Assembly: GCA_003612405.1 (NCBI GenBank)
Contig: RAYR01000013.1
Span: forward strand, 1-64,000
Length of the DNA stretch: 64,000 nt
Source: a bacterium 0.1xD8-71
GTDB lineage: Bacteria; Bacillota; Clostridia; Lachnospirales; Lachnospiraceae
Direction of reading: 5' to 3'
Position numbers and translations under genes: made by a program. The notes beneath the pieces are model-generated. The model searched no databases. It saw nothing but the letters and a program-made list of their open reading frames with translations, and had not been told where the DNA came from. This document shows, piece by piece, positions 9,630 through 18,349 of this stretch (its first letter is position 1; every line of letters starts with the position of its first letter).

Positions 9630-9973
9630 CAAACACCCCTTAGTTTTTATCAATATTAAACGTTTTTTACTATAAATCAGTATCTCATTACTGCTATTTC
9701 CACCATAAGCAAAAGTTTCTATTACACAAACCAGAAAAAATATTTTCCGCCAACAGCTTCCCTTTTCATGTTTTAATATTATTTTATTCTATCACATATC
9801 TACGTCTGTGAGTATAATAATATCCTCTAATCATTTTCTATATAGCGGTAACCAAATCTATAAATTTTAAGTAACGCATAATAAGCACTTTATTCGACAA
9901 TATATACGCCAAACCAAAGTACTTATTCCGCTAAAAATCCCCCTCATTTCTACCCCGGCAGACTATCCCTGCT

Positions 9974-11767
9974 TCAGTTCGGCAGACTTGAGGCTAAACA
10001 CAGCCCCCCATACCCCACCCTGGGGTTCGGGTACTCTCTCTCCCCCCTGATTCCTTTTGCGCCTTTCCGCAGATAGGCCTTCACCTTCTCCCCATACAGA
10101 TACGGATCATTCCCCATCACAATCCCCCACTGCATTAACACTGCCGCTGCGCCGGTCACAAACGGGGTGGCAAAGGATGTGCCTGTGACAGGACTGTAAC
10201 CGCCGTCGCGGTTGGGCGCCAGAATCCCCACGCCGGGAGCTGCCAGATCAGGCTTCACATAGGTATCGGAGGTACGGCTGTTGACCTGCTCCTGATAGAG
10301 ATACCCTCTGCCGGAAAAATCCGCGTAGGACTCATAGGCCGGATCATAGGCCCCGACCGTAATTACTTTAACCGCCGTGGAGGGAATGGTCAGCGTCACA
10401 TCCGGTGTCGGTCTGACAAAACGGGTATTGGCACTTCGCACCGTACCGGAGGGCAGATAAAAGGTATAATTGCCGGTGATGGTTCTCAAGGGGCTCAGCT
10501 GAAAAGTCCATACCCCCTGATCCAGATATCTGTTCCCGTTTCCGGGAAGGAAATCGAAATAGATTTCCTGTCCTGTCATATAGGGGGCCGGCTCTCCATT
10601 ATAGAGCAGAATCTGTGTCTGCTGTAACCGGTAAATCTGTTTACCGGACCGGTCAGTATCTACTTGAAAAGATTCCCCGGAGGGCGACACCAATGTCACC
10701 AGATAGCGGTCCACATACTCCTTCCAGAGCTGTACATTCAAGCCGGTTTCGTAGACTCCCACCACCAGTTCTATCCTGGTTGTGTTGCTATCGACAGTGC
10801 CGTTAACTCGATTGACTATATTAGTCGATTCATTGATATCTCTGCCTGTTACTTTGACGCTCCCACCCACATGTCCGCCGGAAGCGCCTTCGTTTCCACT
10901 TCCAACACAGATAACACTGCGGCCGATTTCTGAAATATTATCCAGAAACCGTTCTACCAGGGAAGTCCCGTTATGGGCGCCATAGGTATTACCGAAGCTT
11001 AAATTGACAGCCATTGGCATTTGCAGTTCCACAGACTTATTGACTGCATAGGTCAGCGCCCGCATCAGTTCTGTCGTCCTGGGAAAGGAATCCGCCCTGG
11101 GACTTCCCAGTCGCACAATTAACAAGTCGCTTTCTCTGGCCATTCCGGCGTATACCATCCCGCCCCTTCCGCCGTTTCCTGCTGCAATTCCGGCCACCGC
11201 CGTTCCATGGCCTGTCGTATCTATACTGGGTACAATCTGCTGCGCCGCCTGTCTGCTGTCTGTAGCAAGCGCAGCGTTAATCTGGTCCTCATCAAACTCC
11301 TGGCCTAACACCTGATCCCACAGGAATCGTATTCTGGTAGTACCGTCTGCATGGCGGAAATCTTCATTCCAATAGCTGATGCCGGAATCTATAACCGCCA
11401 CCAGCACGCCCTTTCCGGTAAGGTTCTGTGACAACATACTGCCCGGTGCAAAGCAGGCCGCCGAGTTACCTGTTATATCAGCAAAAAACAACCTTTTAGG
11501 TTTCTCAACATATTCAATCTGTTCTGTCTGCGCAAGGCTCTCCATAGCGGACTCGGGCACTGTCAGAATGGCATATCCGGCAATCAGTTCCTCCACTACA
11601 ATACCTCTTTCCTCCAATTCTTGCAGGTTTCCATGATATTTTACAATGACTTCCCAGGTATTTTCTTCTATATCATATCCCACATTTAATTCCAGAGACC
11701 GTTCCCGCTCCATGAAGGGTGTATCCAGTGCCAGGTTTAAGAGATTTTCATTTTTCTGTGAATCCAT
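9974..11767 (-). CDS. Subtilisin-like serine protease (peptidase S8)
   Basis: 597 residues and complete. The catalytic triad is visible: Asp127 in VAVIDSGISYW, His187 in TTGHGTAVAG and Ser at about 531 in GTSFATPFVTG. A large insertion of about 130 residues between the His and Ser blocks resembles the CspA/B-type clostridial subtilases. There is no signal peptide; residues 1-95 look like a short prodomain (VEELIAGYAILTVPESA). It could act in the cell or in spores, or be released on lysis. The tandem relics at 6.5 and 7.7 kb show that it was once one of several. One site of the dispersed TTGACT palindrome lies at 10813. The gap 9654-9973 is AT-rich without genes. Confidence 0.9.
   Translation of the reverse strand: MDSQKNENLLNLALDTPFMERERSLELNVGYDIEENTWEVIVKYHGNLQELEERGIVVEELIAGYAILTVPESAMESLAQTEQIEYVEKPKRLFFADITGNSAACFAPGSMLSQNLTGKGVLVAVIDSGISYWNEDFRHADGTTRIRFLWDQVLGQEFDEDQINAALATDSRQAAQQIVPSIDTTGHGTAVAGIAAGNGGRGGMVYAGMARESDLLIVRLGSPRADSFPRTTELMRALTYAVNKSVELQMPMAVNLSFGNTYGAHNGTSLVERFLDNISEIGRSVICVGSGNEGASGGHVGGSVKVTGRDINESTNIVNRVNGTVDSNTTRIELVVGVYETGLNVQLWKEYVDRYLVTLVSPSGESFQVDTDRSGKQIYRLQQTQILLYNGEPAPYMTGQEIYFDFLPGNGNRYLDQGVWTFQLSPLRTITGNYTFYLPSGTVRSANTRFVRPTPDVTLTIPSTAVKVITVGAYDPAYESYADFSGRGYLYQEQVNSRTSDTYVKPDLAAPGVGILAPNRDGGYSPVTGTSFATPFVTGAAAVLMQWGIVMGNDPYLYGEKVKAYLRKGAKGIRGEREYPNPRVGYGGLCLASSLPN
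10813..10827. repeat. Dispersed palindrome, site 1 (one mismatch)
   Basis: TGACT-ATATT-AGTCG inside the S8 protease gene. It matches the TGACT-N5-RGTCA consensus except for the last base. Confidence 0.5.
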
Positions 11768-11795
11768 CTGTCTTCATTTCCGCGCTGCCTGACGA

Positions 11796-11815
11796 ACTTC
11801 TCACAATTGAGAAGT
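11796..11815. promoter_or_regulatory. Inverted repeat in the divergent protease/AraC promoter region
   Basis: A perfect 8-bp inverted repeat (ACTTCTCA-CAAT-TGAGAAGT) lies 29 bp upstream of the protease start. Both the position and the symmetry suit an operator; a weak terminator is less likely. No binding protein can be named. Confidence 0.4.
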
Positions 11816-12053
11816 TTTCTGGCATATCGCTACTATAGTTTTATTACTATCATCCTATGCATTGCTGTATTTATGGTCATTTTCAACCATAAATTTCCCA
11901 TTTTTTCTTCATACTTTCTTTGACTCCATTCCTCTAATATGCTAAAATAATTTTAAATCAAGGACATTTTCCGTCATACTTATAGTCTTACATAATCTAT
12001 TGCATAAACTTTGCACAAACGATATGAAATTTACACACAAATGAGGACTGTTT

Positions 12054-13067
12054 ATGAACGCTACAGATAATACGCTTTTGGAAAAAGACTTTCCTGCCCC
12101 GTCAGTGCAGGAAAAAAATAAGATTGAAACCTATGACAATCTTTATGAAAAAAAGAATTTCGGCACCCTGGACTACCCTGTCAGCGCCTACTTCCTGGAT
12201 CTGCACAAGTCATATATGAACTGGATCCGCTGGCATTGGCATGAAGAGATGGAAGTTTTGATCATCCAGGAGGGAGCCGCAGAAATTTTTACTGACGATA
12301 CTTCTTATGTGATCCGTCCCGGCCAAGGCGTTATCATCAACCAGAACGTCATGCACTGTATTCACTCCCTGGATGAGAAAAACTGCACTTTCTATACGAT
12401 TGTCTTTCACCCGGATTATCTGTTCGGGCACAAAAGAAGCTATCTACAGACACAATATCTGCTGCCGGTGCAGAATTATCAGCTCTTTAAGATGTTCCTG
12501 CTGGACGGAAAGGATCCCTGGCACAAACGTATGCTTTCGTCCTTAAACGATGCTATCTCCGTCAATATGACGCAGTCTTTCGGTTATGAACTTGCCGCCA
12601 AGGGGTATCTGTGCCATTTCTGGGCCGACTTGATCAGCCGTCTCCCACTACCCCAGAAACAGACTTCTCCCCATGTTTCTCTGGACGAGCAGCGGGTTAA
12701 GCAGGCCATGTTATATATCAGGACACACTATGCAGAACCCATCGCTCTGGAAGATATCGCTGACAGTATCCATGTCAGCAAAAGCGAGTGCTGCCGGTGT
12801 TTTGCAAGGACATTGCAGATGACACCTTTTGAATATCTGATGAAATACCGTATTTTTGAGGCCACCAAGAAACTGATGATGCCTTCCACGGATCCTCTTT
12901 CCATTGCTGATTTGGCATCCTCTGTGGGATTTAACAATACCAGTTACTTTAATAAACTTTTTAAAAAGTTCTTAGGCTGTACGCCCACCTACTACAGAAC
13001 CCACAAAGTCTTATCCAAAGACGGGGATTTCGTGGACTGTTTTGACAACCTGCATCATCTGCTGTAA
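12054..13067 (+). CDS. AraC-family regulator with N-terminal cupin domain
   Basis: 337 residues. An AraC-type cupin sensor (about 50-140, with WHWHEEMEVLIIQEG and the following double-stranded beta strands) is followed by the two helix-turn-helix motifs of the AraC DNA-binding domain (about 220-320; IALEDIADSIHVSKSECCR and SIADLASSVGFNNTSYFNKL). The HWHEEMEV pattern is common in regulators of sugar genes. No sugar gene is adjacent. The 3' end overlaps the end of the M18 peptidase gene by 13 bp in convergent orientation. Confidence 0.9.
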   Translation: MNATDNTLLEKDFPAPSVQEKNKIETYDNLYEKKNFGTLDYPVSAYFLDLHKSYMNWIRWHWHEEMEVLIIQEGAAEIFTDDTSYVIRPGQGVIINQNVMHCIHSLDEKNCTFYTIVFHPDYLFGHKRSYLQTQYLLPVQNYQLFKMFLLDGKDPWHKRMLSSLNDAISVNMTQSFGYELAAKGYLCHFWADLISRLPLPQKQTSPHVSLDEQRVKQAMLYIRTHYAEPIALEDIADSIHVSKSECCRCFARTLQMTPFEYLMKYRIFEATKKLMMPSTDPLSIADLASSVGFNNTSYFNKLFKKFLGCTPTYYRTHKVLSKDGDFVDCFDNLHHLL

Positions 13068-14383
13068 AAAACCAAAAGCGCTTTGACCAGATACTCCAGA
13101 TCCTTTGCCCCCGCGGTCTCATAAGCAGAGTGCATGGCCAGCTGCGGCAGGCCGATATCTACTGTATTCATGGACACCTGAGCCATCAGAATATTGCCAA
13201 GGGTACTTCCGCCTGCAATATCGGAACGATTGGCATAAGTCTGATACGGCACCCCTGCCTCCCGGCAGATATCCTTCATCACTGCCGCGGAATAAGCGTC
13301 CGTTGCATAACGCTGAGAACCATGGTATTTGATCACGATTCCCTCATTGAGATAAGACTTATTGACCGCATCAGTCTTTTCCGGATGATTGGGATGTACG
13401 GCATGGGCATTATCGGCGGAAATCAGGAAACTTTCCGCCAGCATACATTGATATTCTTCTTCCGTAAGCTGTAAGCCGCTGCGGATCCGCGAAAGCACAT
13501 CCCGCAGGAAGGAAGAGTCCGCTCCCTGTTTGGTGCCGCTTCCCACTTCCTCATTATCAAAAACAGCCAGCATGGTAATATAACTTTCCGGTTCCGCCGT
13601 CACCAACGCTTTTAATGCTGCGTAGGCACATTCCAGATCATCCAGTCTGGGGCCGCCGATATACTCTTCTTCCAAGCCAAGTCTGCTACACTTATCCCTG
13701 TTATATAAGAAAATATCCTGTCCCAGAATCTCATCCGGCGTCACACCGGCTTTTTCTGCAAGCAGGGAAAGATACCCGGCCTTGTCCGCCTTACCATCCT
13801 TACCTCCCACGCTCCCTGCAAGCGGCGGCATATCCGTCTGTGGATTGTACTCTATTCCCTTATTCATGTCCCGGTTCATGTGTATGGCCACATTTGGTAT
13901 GACTGCTACATTTCGATCAATATTGACTAATTTAGTCACTATTCCATCCGGCCCTTTCACTGCCACGCGGCCTGCAACCGACAAGGGACGGTCAAGCCAG
14001 GTAGAAAGTATCATCCCGCCATATTTCTCCACATTCCATTTCAGATAATGCTCCTCCACGGTAAGTTCCGGCAGTTCTTTCAGCTTAAAACAGGGGGAAT
14101 CACTGTGAGCCGCAACAATATGGAAACCTTTGTGCTCTTTTGCCGGTATGGTAAAAGCAATGACTGCCGAATCGTTCCGGTTAACATAATATTTTCCGCC
14201 CTCTGCAATCTTCCAAGGACATTTTTCCAAAAGTCTTTGATATCCTGCCTGTTCCAATTCCCTGTTGATATTCTCCACCGCATGAAAGCAGGTAGGACTG
14301 TTATCTATAAAGTCGAACAGCCCTTCAATATAAGAGCCTGTATTTTCCTGTAGATTTTTCTTATTCTTACTATCTCTTTTCAT
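13055..14383 (-). CDS. M18-family aminopeptidase (aspartyl aminopeptidase type)
   Basis: 442 residues, the usual length. It removes N-terminal residues from peptides in the cytoplasm, in a two-zinc dodecamer. Metal and catalytic residues are in the expected motifs: AAHSDSPCFKLK, PRLDDLECAY, DNEEVGSGT, SADNAHAVHPNH and the terminal AMHSAYETAG. The start overlaps the end of the upstream 258-residue gene by 14 bp, which suggests coupling. A perfect copy of the dispersed palindrome lies in it at 13924. Confidence 0.92.
   Translation of the reverse strand: MKRDSKNKKNLQENTGSYIEGLFDFIDNSPTCFHAVENINRELEQAGYQRLLEKCPWKIAEGGKYYVNRNDSAVIAFTIPAKEHKGFHIVAAHSDSPCFKLKELPELTVEEHYLKWNVEKYGGMILSTWLDRPLSVAGRVAVKGPDGIVTKLVNIDRNVAVIPNVAIHMNRDMNKGIEYNPQTDMPPLAGSVGGKDGKADKAGYLSLLAEKAGVTPDEILGQDIFLYNRDKCSRLGLEEEYIGGPRLDDLECAYAALKALVTAEPESYITMLAVFDNEEVGSGTKQGADSSFLRDVLSRIRSGLQLTEEEYQCMLAESFLISADNAHAVHPNHPEKTDAVNKSYLNEGIVIKYHGSQRYATDAYSAAVMKDICREAGVPYQTYANRSDIAGGSTLGNILMAQVSMNTVDIGLPQLAMHSAYETAGAKDLEYLVKALLVFYSR
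13924..13938. repeat. Dispersed palindrome, site 2
   Basis: TGACT-AATTT-AGTCA, perfect, inside the M18 peptidase gene (coding VTKLVN). Confidence 0.75.
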
Positions 14384-15146
14384 CTGCTGCTTCTCCTTCT
14401 CCTTTACAAGATCCTATCACCAGCTTTTCCTGTTTCGTGACAAAAAAACATACACCGCTGTAGGCTCCCGCCTCATAAAGCTTTCCGATAATCTCCCGCA
14501 TCCTCTGATTGAGCCGGTGATACACCACCGGATATTCCCACTGGATTCCTTGCAGATACTCCCGCTGACGGTTATGCAGGCAGGCAAACATCTTTTCGCT
14601 CTCCGTTTTTTTCTCCTTCTGCATAGAATAACCATCCTGGTCAATATTTAAAAAACCAAAAGAACAGGAAACATAACTGAAAGCCTCACCGTTCTCCTGG
14701 CACTTTCGGAACAACAATTCTGTCAGTTTTCCATCCCGTCTGTTATCGTATATGGTTTCTCTCCAGATAATTTGCTGATTTCCCGCCTGTCTGCTGTTCT
14801 GCGACATTTTTGTCAAATCCGGCGTACTCGTCATTTTATTTTGACTATTTAAGTCACTACTTATTCTGCGCAGGGTTCTTCTTCCATAAGCATCCTGCTC
14901 CTGTATAAACTCTTCCCGTGCGGCAAACAAATCTGCGGAAGGCTCCTTTCGCAAAAGCATCTTGCTGTCATACAGATATTCCATCATCATCCGCCGGACT
15001 TTGGCCCGGGATGCAGGATAATCCAATCGCTCCACAATCTGGTCCAGGGTATAGCCGAGATCCGTCAGATGTCTGATGGCACCGCCGCAGGCGGCATCCA
15101 TTGCAAAATTCGATAATGCAGTTTGAAAATAACCTGGCCTGTCCAT
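14370..15146 (-). CDS. Conserved hypothetical protein
   Basis: 258 residues. I do not recognise a named domain. The N-terminal part (ACGGAIRHLTDLGYTLDQIVERLDYP) looks like a short helical DNA-binding or adaptor segment. The middle is variable and low in order (Ser/Asn/Gln-rich). The C-terminal part (VVYHRLNQRMREIIGKLYEAGAYSGVCFF) looks folded. It sits between the MBL hydrolase and the M18 peptidase on the same strand, with short spacing on both sides. A perfect dispersed palindrome lies at 14842 in the variable middle. Confidence 0.65.
   Translation of the reverse strand: MDRPGYFQTALSNFAMDAACGGAIRHLTDLGYTLDQIVERLDYPASRAKVRRMMMEYLYDSKMLLRKEPSADLFAAREEFIQEQDAYGRRTLRRISSDLNSQNKMTSTPDLTKMSQNSRQAGNQQIIWRETIYDNRRDGKLTELLFRKCQENGEAFSYVSCSFGFLNIDQDGYSMQKEKKTESEKMFACLHNRQREYLQGIQWEYPVVYHRLNQRMREIIGKLYEAGAYSGVCFFVTKQEKLVIGSCKGEGEAADEKR
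14842..14856. repeat. Dispersed palindrome, site 3
   Basis: TGACT-ATTTA-AGTCA, perfect, inside the 258-residue hypothetical gene (coding SDLNSQ). Confidence 0.75.
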
Positions 15147-15170
15147 ACGCCTGTATACCCTCTTTCCCTC

Positions 15171-15971
15171 TTATAAAAGATAACTTTCCAGATCATCCGG
15201 CACACAGAGGTTCCCATGATAATACTGTCTTCCCTCAGCACTGTACAGCTCTTTCCTCTGTTCTATATGCGTATCTTCCGTGTGATACAGAATCAAGTTC
15301 GGGATATGCAGTGCCTCTGCCTGTTCGCAGGCCTCCTTCACCGTCGTATGATGTTTTTCATAGGGTTTAAAAGCATCCGCCTCCCCATACATACAGAAGG
15401 CTTCCAGCATCAGCCACTCGCTTCCTTCAATATATTGACTATTTTGGTCATTATATGGTTCATCCCCACAGCAGGTAAGACGCTTTCCTTTTGTATATTC
15501 TATGGTGAATCCATACTGCTTATCCTTGGTGGACAGAATATCAAAAAAGGTCACCGCATGCCCCAGGATCTGTCTGCTTTCTTTATCTTCCACCACTTGA
15601 AAACATATCCTGCTGCCAATATGTTTCTTAATCTTATCCTGCAACAAGGTATCCGCCATATGCATAAGAATCCGGATAACCTCGTCATGTCCATAAATAT
15701 CAACCCGCCCTGCATACTCTCCCTTATGGATTCCCTGCCCGATCTTGCGGATGACCCACAGGATTCCCATAATATGATCAATATGCTTGTGGGTAATAAT
15801 TATGTGATGGACAGACTTCCAGTCAATGCCTGCCCTTTCCATCTGCACAAGCACACCGTTTCCGCCCCCGCCGTCCACCAGAAGGCTCTCTTCCTTTTCT
15901 TCCAACACAAAGCATGTATTATAGCACGCGGTGACCATTGCCATCCCCGTGCCAAGCATGGTAAGTCTCAT
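15171..15971 (-). CDS. MBL-fold metallohydrolase (RNase Z/phosphodiesterase-like)
   Basis: 266 residues from the ATG at 15971, chosen for its GAGGA site; an in-frame ATG 18 bp upstream lacks one. The metallo-beta-lactamase motif is HIIITHKHIDHIMG; the second ligand set is in CCGDEPYN, and a late histidine occurs in EKHHTTVKEA. The fold and length suit RNase Z-like or cyclic-nucleotide phosphodiesterase enzymes; the substrate is unknown. The stop of nth lies 14 bp upstream. The dispersed palindrome is present at 15436. Confidence 0.8.
   Translation of the reverse strand: MRLTMLGTGMAMVTACYNTCFVLEEKEESLLVDGGGGNGVLVQMERAGIDWKSVHHIIITHKHIDHIMGILWVIRKIGQGIHKGEYAGRVDIYGHDEVIRILMHMADTLLQDKIKKHIGSRICFQVVEDKESRQILGHAVTFFDILSTKDKQYGFTIEYTKGKRLTCCGDEPYNDQNSQYIEGSEWLMLEAFCMYGEADAFKPYEKHHTTVKEACEQAEALHIPNLILYHTEDTHIEQRKELYSAEGRQYYHGNLCVPDDLESYLL
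15436..15450. repeat. Dispersed palindrome, site 4
   Basis: TGACT-ATTTT-GGTCA inside the MBL hydrolase gene (coding NDQNSQ). Confidence 0.7.
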
Positions 15972-15985
15972 AATTATCCTCACTG

Positions 15986-16618
15986 TCAAATATTTTTCTT
16001 ACAGATATCCTGAAGGCAGCATCTGTCGCAGTAGGGCGCTGTCCTGGCCGTACATACTTCCCTGCCATGGTACACCAGTCTGTGGCAGAAATCACTGCCC
16101 TCCTCAGGCGGCACAATCTTCCACAGCGCCATCTCCACCTTCTTCGGCTCCTTGATGCCATCCACCAGGCCGATACGGTTACAGAGCCTGATACAATGGG
16201 TATCCGTAACGATAGCCGGTTTGCCAAATACGTCTCCCATAATCAGGTTGGCGCTCTTTCTGCCTACCCCCGGCAGACGAAGCAGGGCCTCAAAATCTTC
16301 CGGCACCTTACCATCATACTGTTCCAACAATTGTTTCATGCATCCACTGATATCCCTGGCCTTACTCTTGCCAAGCCCGCAGGGATGCACGATTGCCTCA
16401 ATTTCCTCCACCGGTGCAGACGCCAAGGCTTCCACATCCGGAAATTTCTCATACAGTTTCTCCACCACCACATTGACTCTGGCATCCGTACACTGCGCCG
16501 CCAGCCTCACGCTGACAAGCAGTTTCCACGCCTCATTATAATCCAGTGTACAGCCCGCATCGGGATATTCTTCTTTCAGTCTCTCTATCACGGCCAGCGC
16601 CAGTTCCTTTTTTCTCAC
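15986..16618 (-). CDS. nth: Endonuclease III (DNA glycosylase/AP lyase)
   Basis: 210 residues from a GTG at 16618 (GGAAGG upstream); a longer frame runs back into the nitrilase gene and is not needed. It removes oxidised pyrimidines from DNA. The helix-hairpin-helix LPGVGRKSA carries the catalytic Lys, and TDTHCIRL the catalytic Asp. The C-terminal 4Fe-4S ligands read C-x7-C-x2-C-x5-C, one residue more in the first loop than the C-x6 of E. coli and B. subtilis. It lies 13 bp after the nitrilase gene, in one transcript with it. Confidence 0.92.
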   Translation of the reverse strand: MRKKELALAVIERLKEEYPDAGCTLDYNEAWKLLVSVRLAAQCTDARVNVVVEKLYEKFPDVEALASAPVEEIEAIVHPCGLGKSKARDISGCMKQLLEQYDGKVPEDFEALLRLPGVGRKSANLIMGDVFGKPAIVTDTHCIRLCNRIGLVDGIKEPKKVEMALWKIVPPEEGSDFCHRLVYHGREVCTARTAPYCDRCCLQDICKKNI

Positions 16619-16631
16619 AGTAACACCTTCC

Positions 16632-17513
16632 TTACTTCCATCTATAGTCGGCACGTACAAACGGTTCCCGAATCTCTTCTTCCACCAGAGAGCCATATCT
16701 GTCAGGCCGTCTGTAGGCATTGCCGTGCACCTCCCTGCTGCGGTATTCTCTGATATCGTCCATGGGAAAATCCGCCAGGTAAATGCCTTCTTCTTCCCCC
16801 GCATCTATAAGCAGAGTATCCCTGGATTCCGGCAGCTCCGGTTTGTAGGCAATGCCGTCAAAAGCCGTAGAATGACCATTACAGTCAGGATGACCCGCCG
16901 GATAATTCACTGTGGCAATCCCCAGCATATTCTCGTAGGCCCTTGCCCTGAGCTGGGAAATACGGTTAATCTCCATAGGACAGGCATTGGGCACAAGAAT
17001 CAGTTCCGCCCCCTTCAGCATAAGGATCCGCGCACTCTCCGGGAATTCCCTGTCATAACAGATCATGGCACCTGTCCTCACCGTTCCCTGCGCCGTGTCC
17101 AAATCTGCCACATAGAAATCTTCTCCCGGTGTCAGCCTACATTCTTCCCCGAAATCACAGGTATGCACTTTTGCATAGTTCAGTATCTTATGACCATATC
17201 GGTTAATTAAAATCACCGTGTTTCTCGGAAGCGGCTCCCAGGCTTCCAGAATCGTAACGGCCACCGCCATATCCAGTTCCCTGGCCAGTTTCTGATAAGC
17301 CTGCACGAAATCACCCTCCGCCGGCACTGCCATTTTCTTAAGTTCTTCCACATTCTCCGGAATCTGGTATCCCACGCTCCACATTTCCGGGAAAAGTGCG
17401 ATATCCGCCCCCATTTCCCTGGCTTTCCTACAGGCCGCCAGTCCTTTTTGCAGATTTTCCTCTATTGTCCCTGCCGGTTTCAACTGTAGCAGGGCTGCTT
17501 TCAAACTTTCCAT
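16632..17513 (-). CDS. Carbon-nitrogen hydrolase (nitrilase superfamily)
   Basis: 293 residues, complete. The Glu-Lys-Cys triad is visible: Glu43 in FPEMW, Lys115 in YAKVHTC and Cys152 in MICYDREFPES. It is a cytoplasmic amidase or N-carbamoylase type enzyme; sequence alone does not fix the substrate. The C-terminus is full length. It is upstream of nth in the same direction. A 60-bp gap separates it from the small membrane protein gene. Confidence 0.88.
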   Translation of the reverse strand: MESLKAALLQLKPAGTIEENLQKGLAACRKAREMGADIALFPEMWSVGYQIPENVEELKKMAVPAEGDFVQAYQKLARELDMAVAVTILEAWEPLPRNTVILINRYGHKILNYAKVHTCDFGEECRLTPGEDFYVADLDTAQGTVRTGAMICYDREFPESARILMLKGAELILVPNACPMEINRISQLRARAYENMLGIATVNYPAGHPDCNGHSTAFDGIAYKPELPESRDTLLIDAGEEEGIYLADFPMDDIREYRSREVHGNAYRRPDRYGSLVEEEIREPFVRADYRWK

Positions 17514-17573
17514 AGACTCTCCATTCTCTATGTATAGAAGACAGGGCGCAGAACAGCCCCCATCAGGTACTCA

Positions 17574-17762
17574 TTATACGATAAACAACACTACCATAGT
17601 CACAAGAAACACAGCCATCACCGCCATCACAATATAGGCTGCCATTCTCTTTCCCGGCTTTTTCCGATCCTCGGCCTCCTGCTCCAGATGGTACACTTCC
17701 AGATTCGTGGTGCGTGCCACATTCCACATAGGATCGTTGCCCCTGTTTCCATATAGCCCCAT
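17574..17762 (-). CDS. Small single-pass membrane protein
   Basis: 62 residues from the ATG at 17762, chosen because GGAGGGTAAG precedes it; that site spans the stop of tag one base upstream. The first 38 residues are hydrophilic (NLEVYHLEQEAEDRKK), then one membrane helix (AAYIVMAVMAVFLVTMVVLF) ends the protein. I know no function. The overlap of its ribosome site with the tag stop means the two are coupled. Confidence 0.7.
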   Translation of the reverse strand: MGLYGNRGNDPMWNVARTTNLEVYHLEQEAEDRKKPGKRMAAYIVMAVMAVFLVTMVVLFIV

Positions 17763-17763
17763 C

Positions 17764-18348
17764 TTACCCTCCGTTCTTCTGCTGTCTGCACAGATAACAC
17801 CCTTCTTCATGGGAATAAATGACCCCTACTGCCTGTAAATAGGCGTAAATAATCGTTGTCCCCACAAATTTCATGCCCCGTCTGATCAGATCCTTGGAGA
17901 TTGCATCCGAGAGCGGTGAACTTACCTGGTCATTCTCATACACAATGTTTCCTTTGGTATAGCCCCACAGATACGCATCAAAGCTGCCATACTCCGCCGC
18001 AATCTCTTTGAAAATACGGGCATTGTTTACCGCCGCCTTAATCTTAAGCCGGTTGCGGATAATCCCCGCATCCTGCCGCAAAGCTTCCATCTTATCCTCA
18101 TCATAACCGCACACGGTCTCCAAGTCAAATCCATCAAAAGCTCTGTCAAAGGCCTCCTTCTTGTTCAGCACACATTCCCAGGACAATCCTGCCTGAAAAG
18201 ATTCCAGAATCAGCATTTCAAAGAGAATCCTATCGTCATGTACCGGCACGCCCCACTCTTTGTCATGATATTGTATGTATCGCAGGTTTTTGGGATTGGC
18301 CCATCGGCAGCGTCTCTTATGATCCGGATACTGTATCTTGTCAGTCAT
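17764..18348 (-). CDS. tag: DNA-3-methyladenine glycosylase I
   Basis: 194 residues from the ATG at 18348 (AGGAGGAG upstream). It excises 3-methyladenine from alkylated DNA. Typical Tag motifs are RCRWANP at the N-terminus, YHDKEWGVPVHDD, ESFQAGLSWECVL, and the C-terminal zinc ligands in SHEEGCYLC. The length is normal. It overlaps or abuts the HAD gene upstream (stop at 18350), so DNA repair and HAD genes share one transcript with nth nearby. Confidence 0.95.
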   Translation of the reverse strand: MTDKIQYPDHKRRCRWANPKNLRYIQYHDKEWGVPVHDDRILFEMLILESFQAGLSWECVLNKKEAFDRAFDGFDLETVCGYDEDKMEALRQDAGIIRNRLKIKAAVNNARIFKEIAAEYGSFDAYLWGYTKGNIVYENDQVSSPLSDAISKDLIRRGMKFVGTTIIYAYLQAVGVIYSHEEGCYLCRQQKNGG

Positions 18349-18349
18349 T

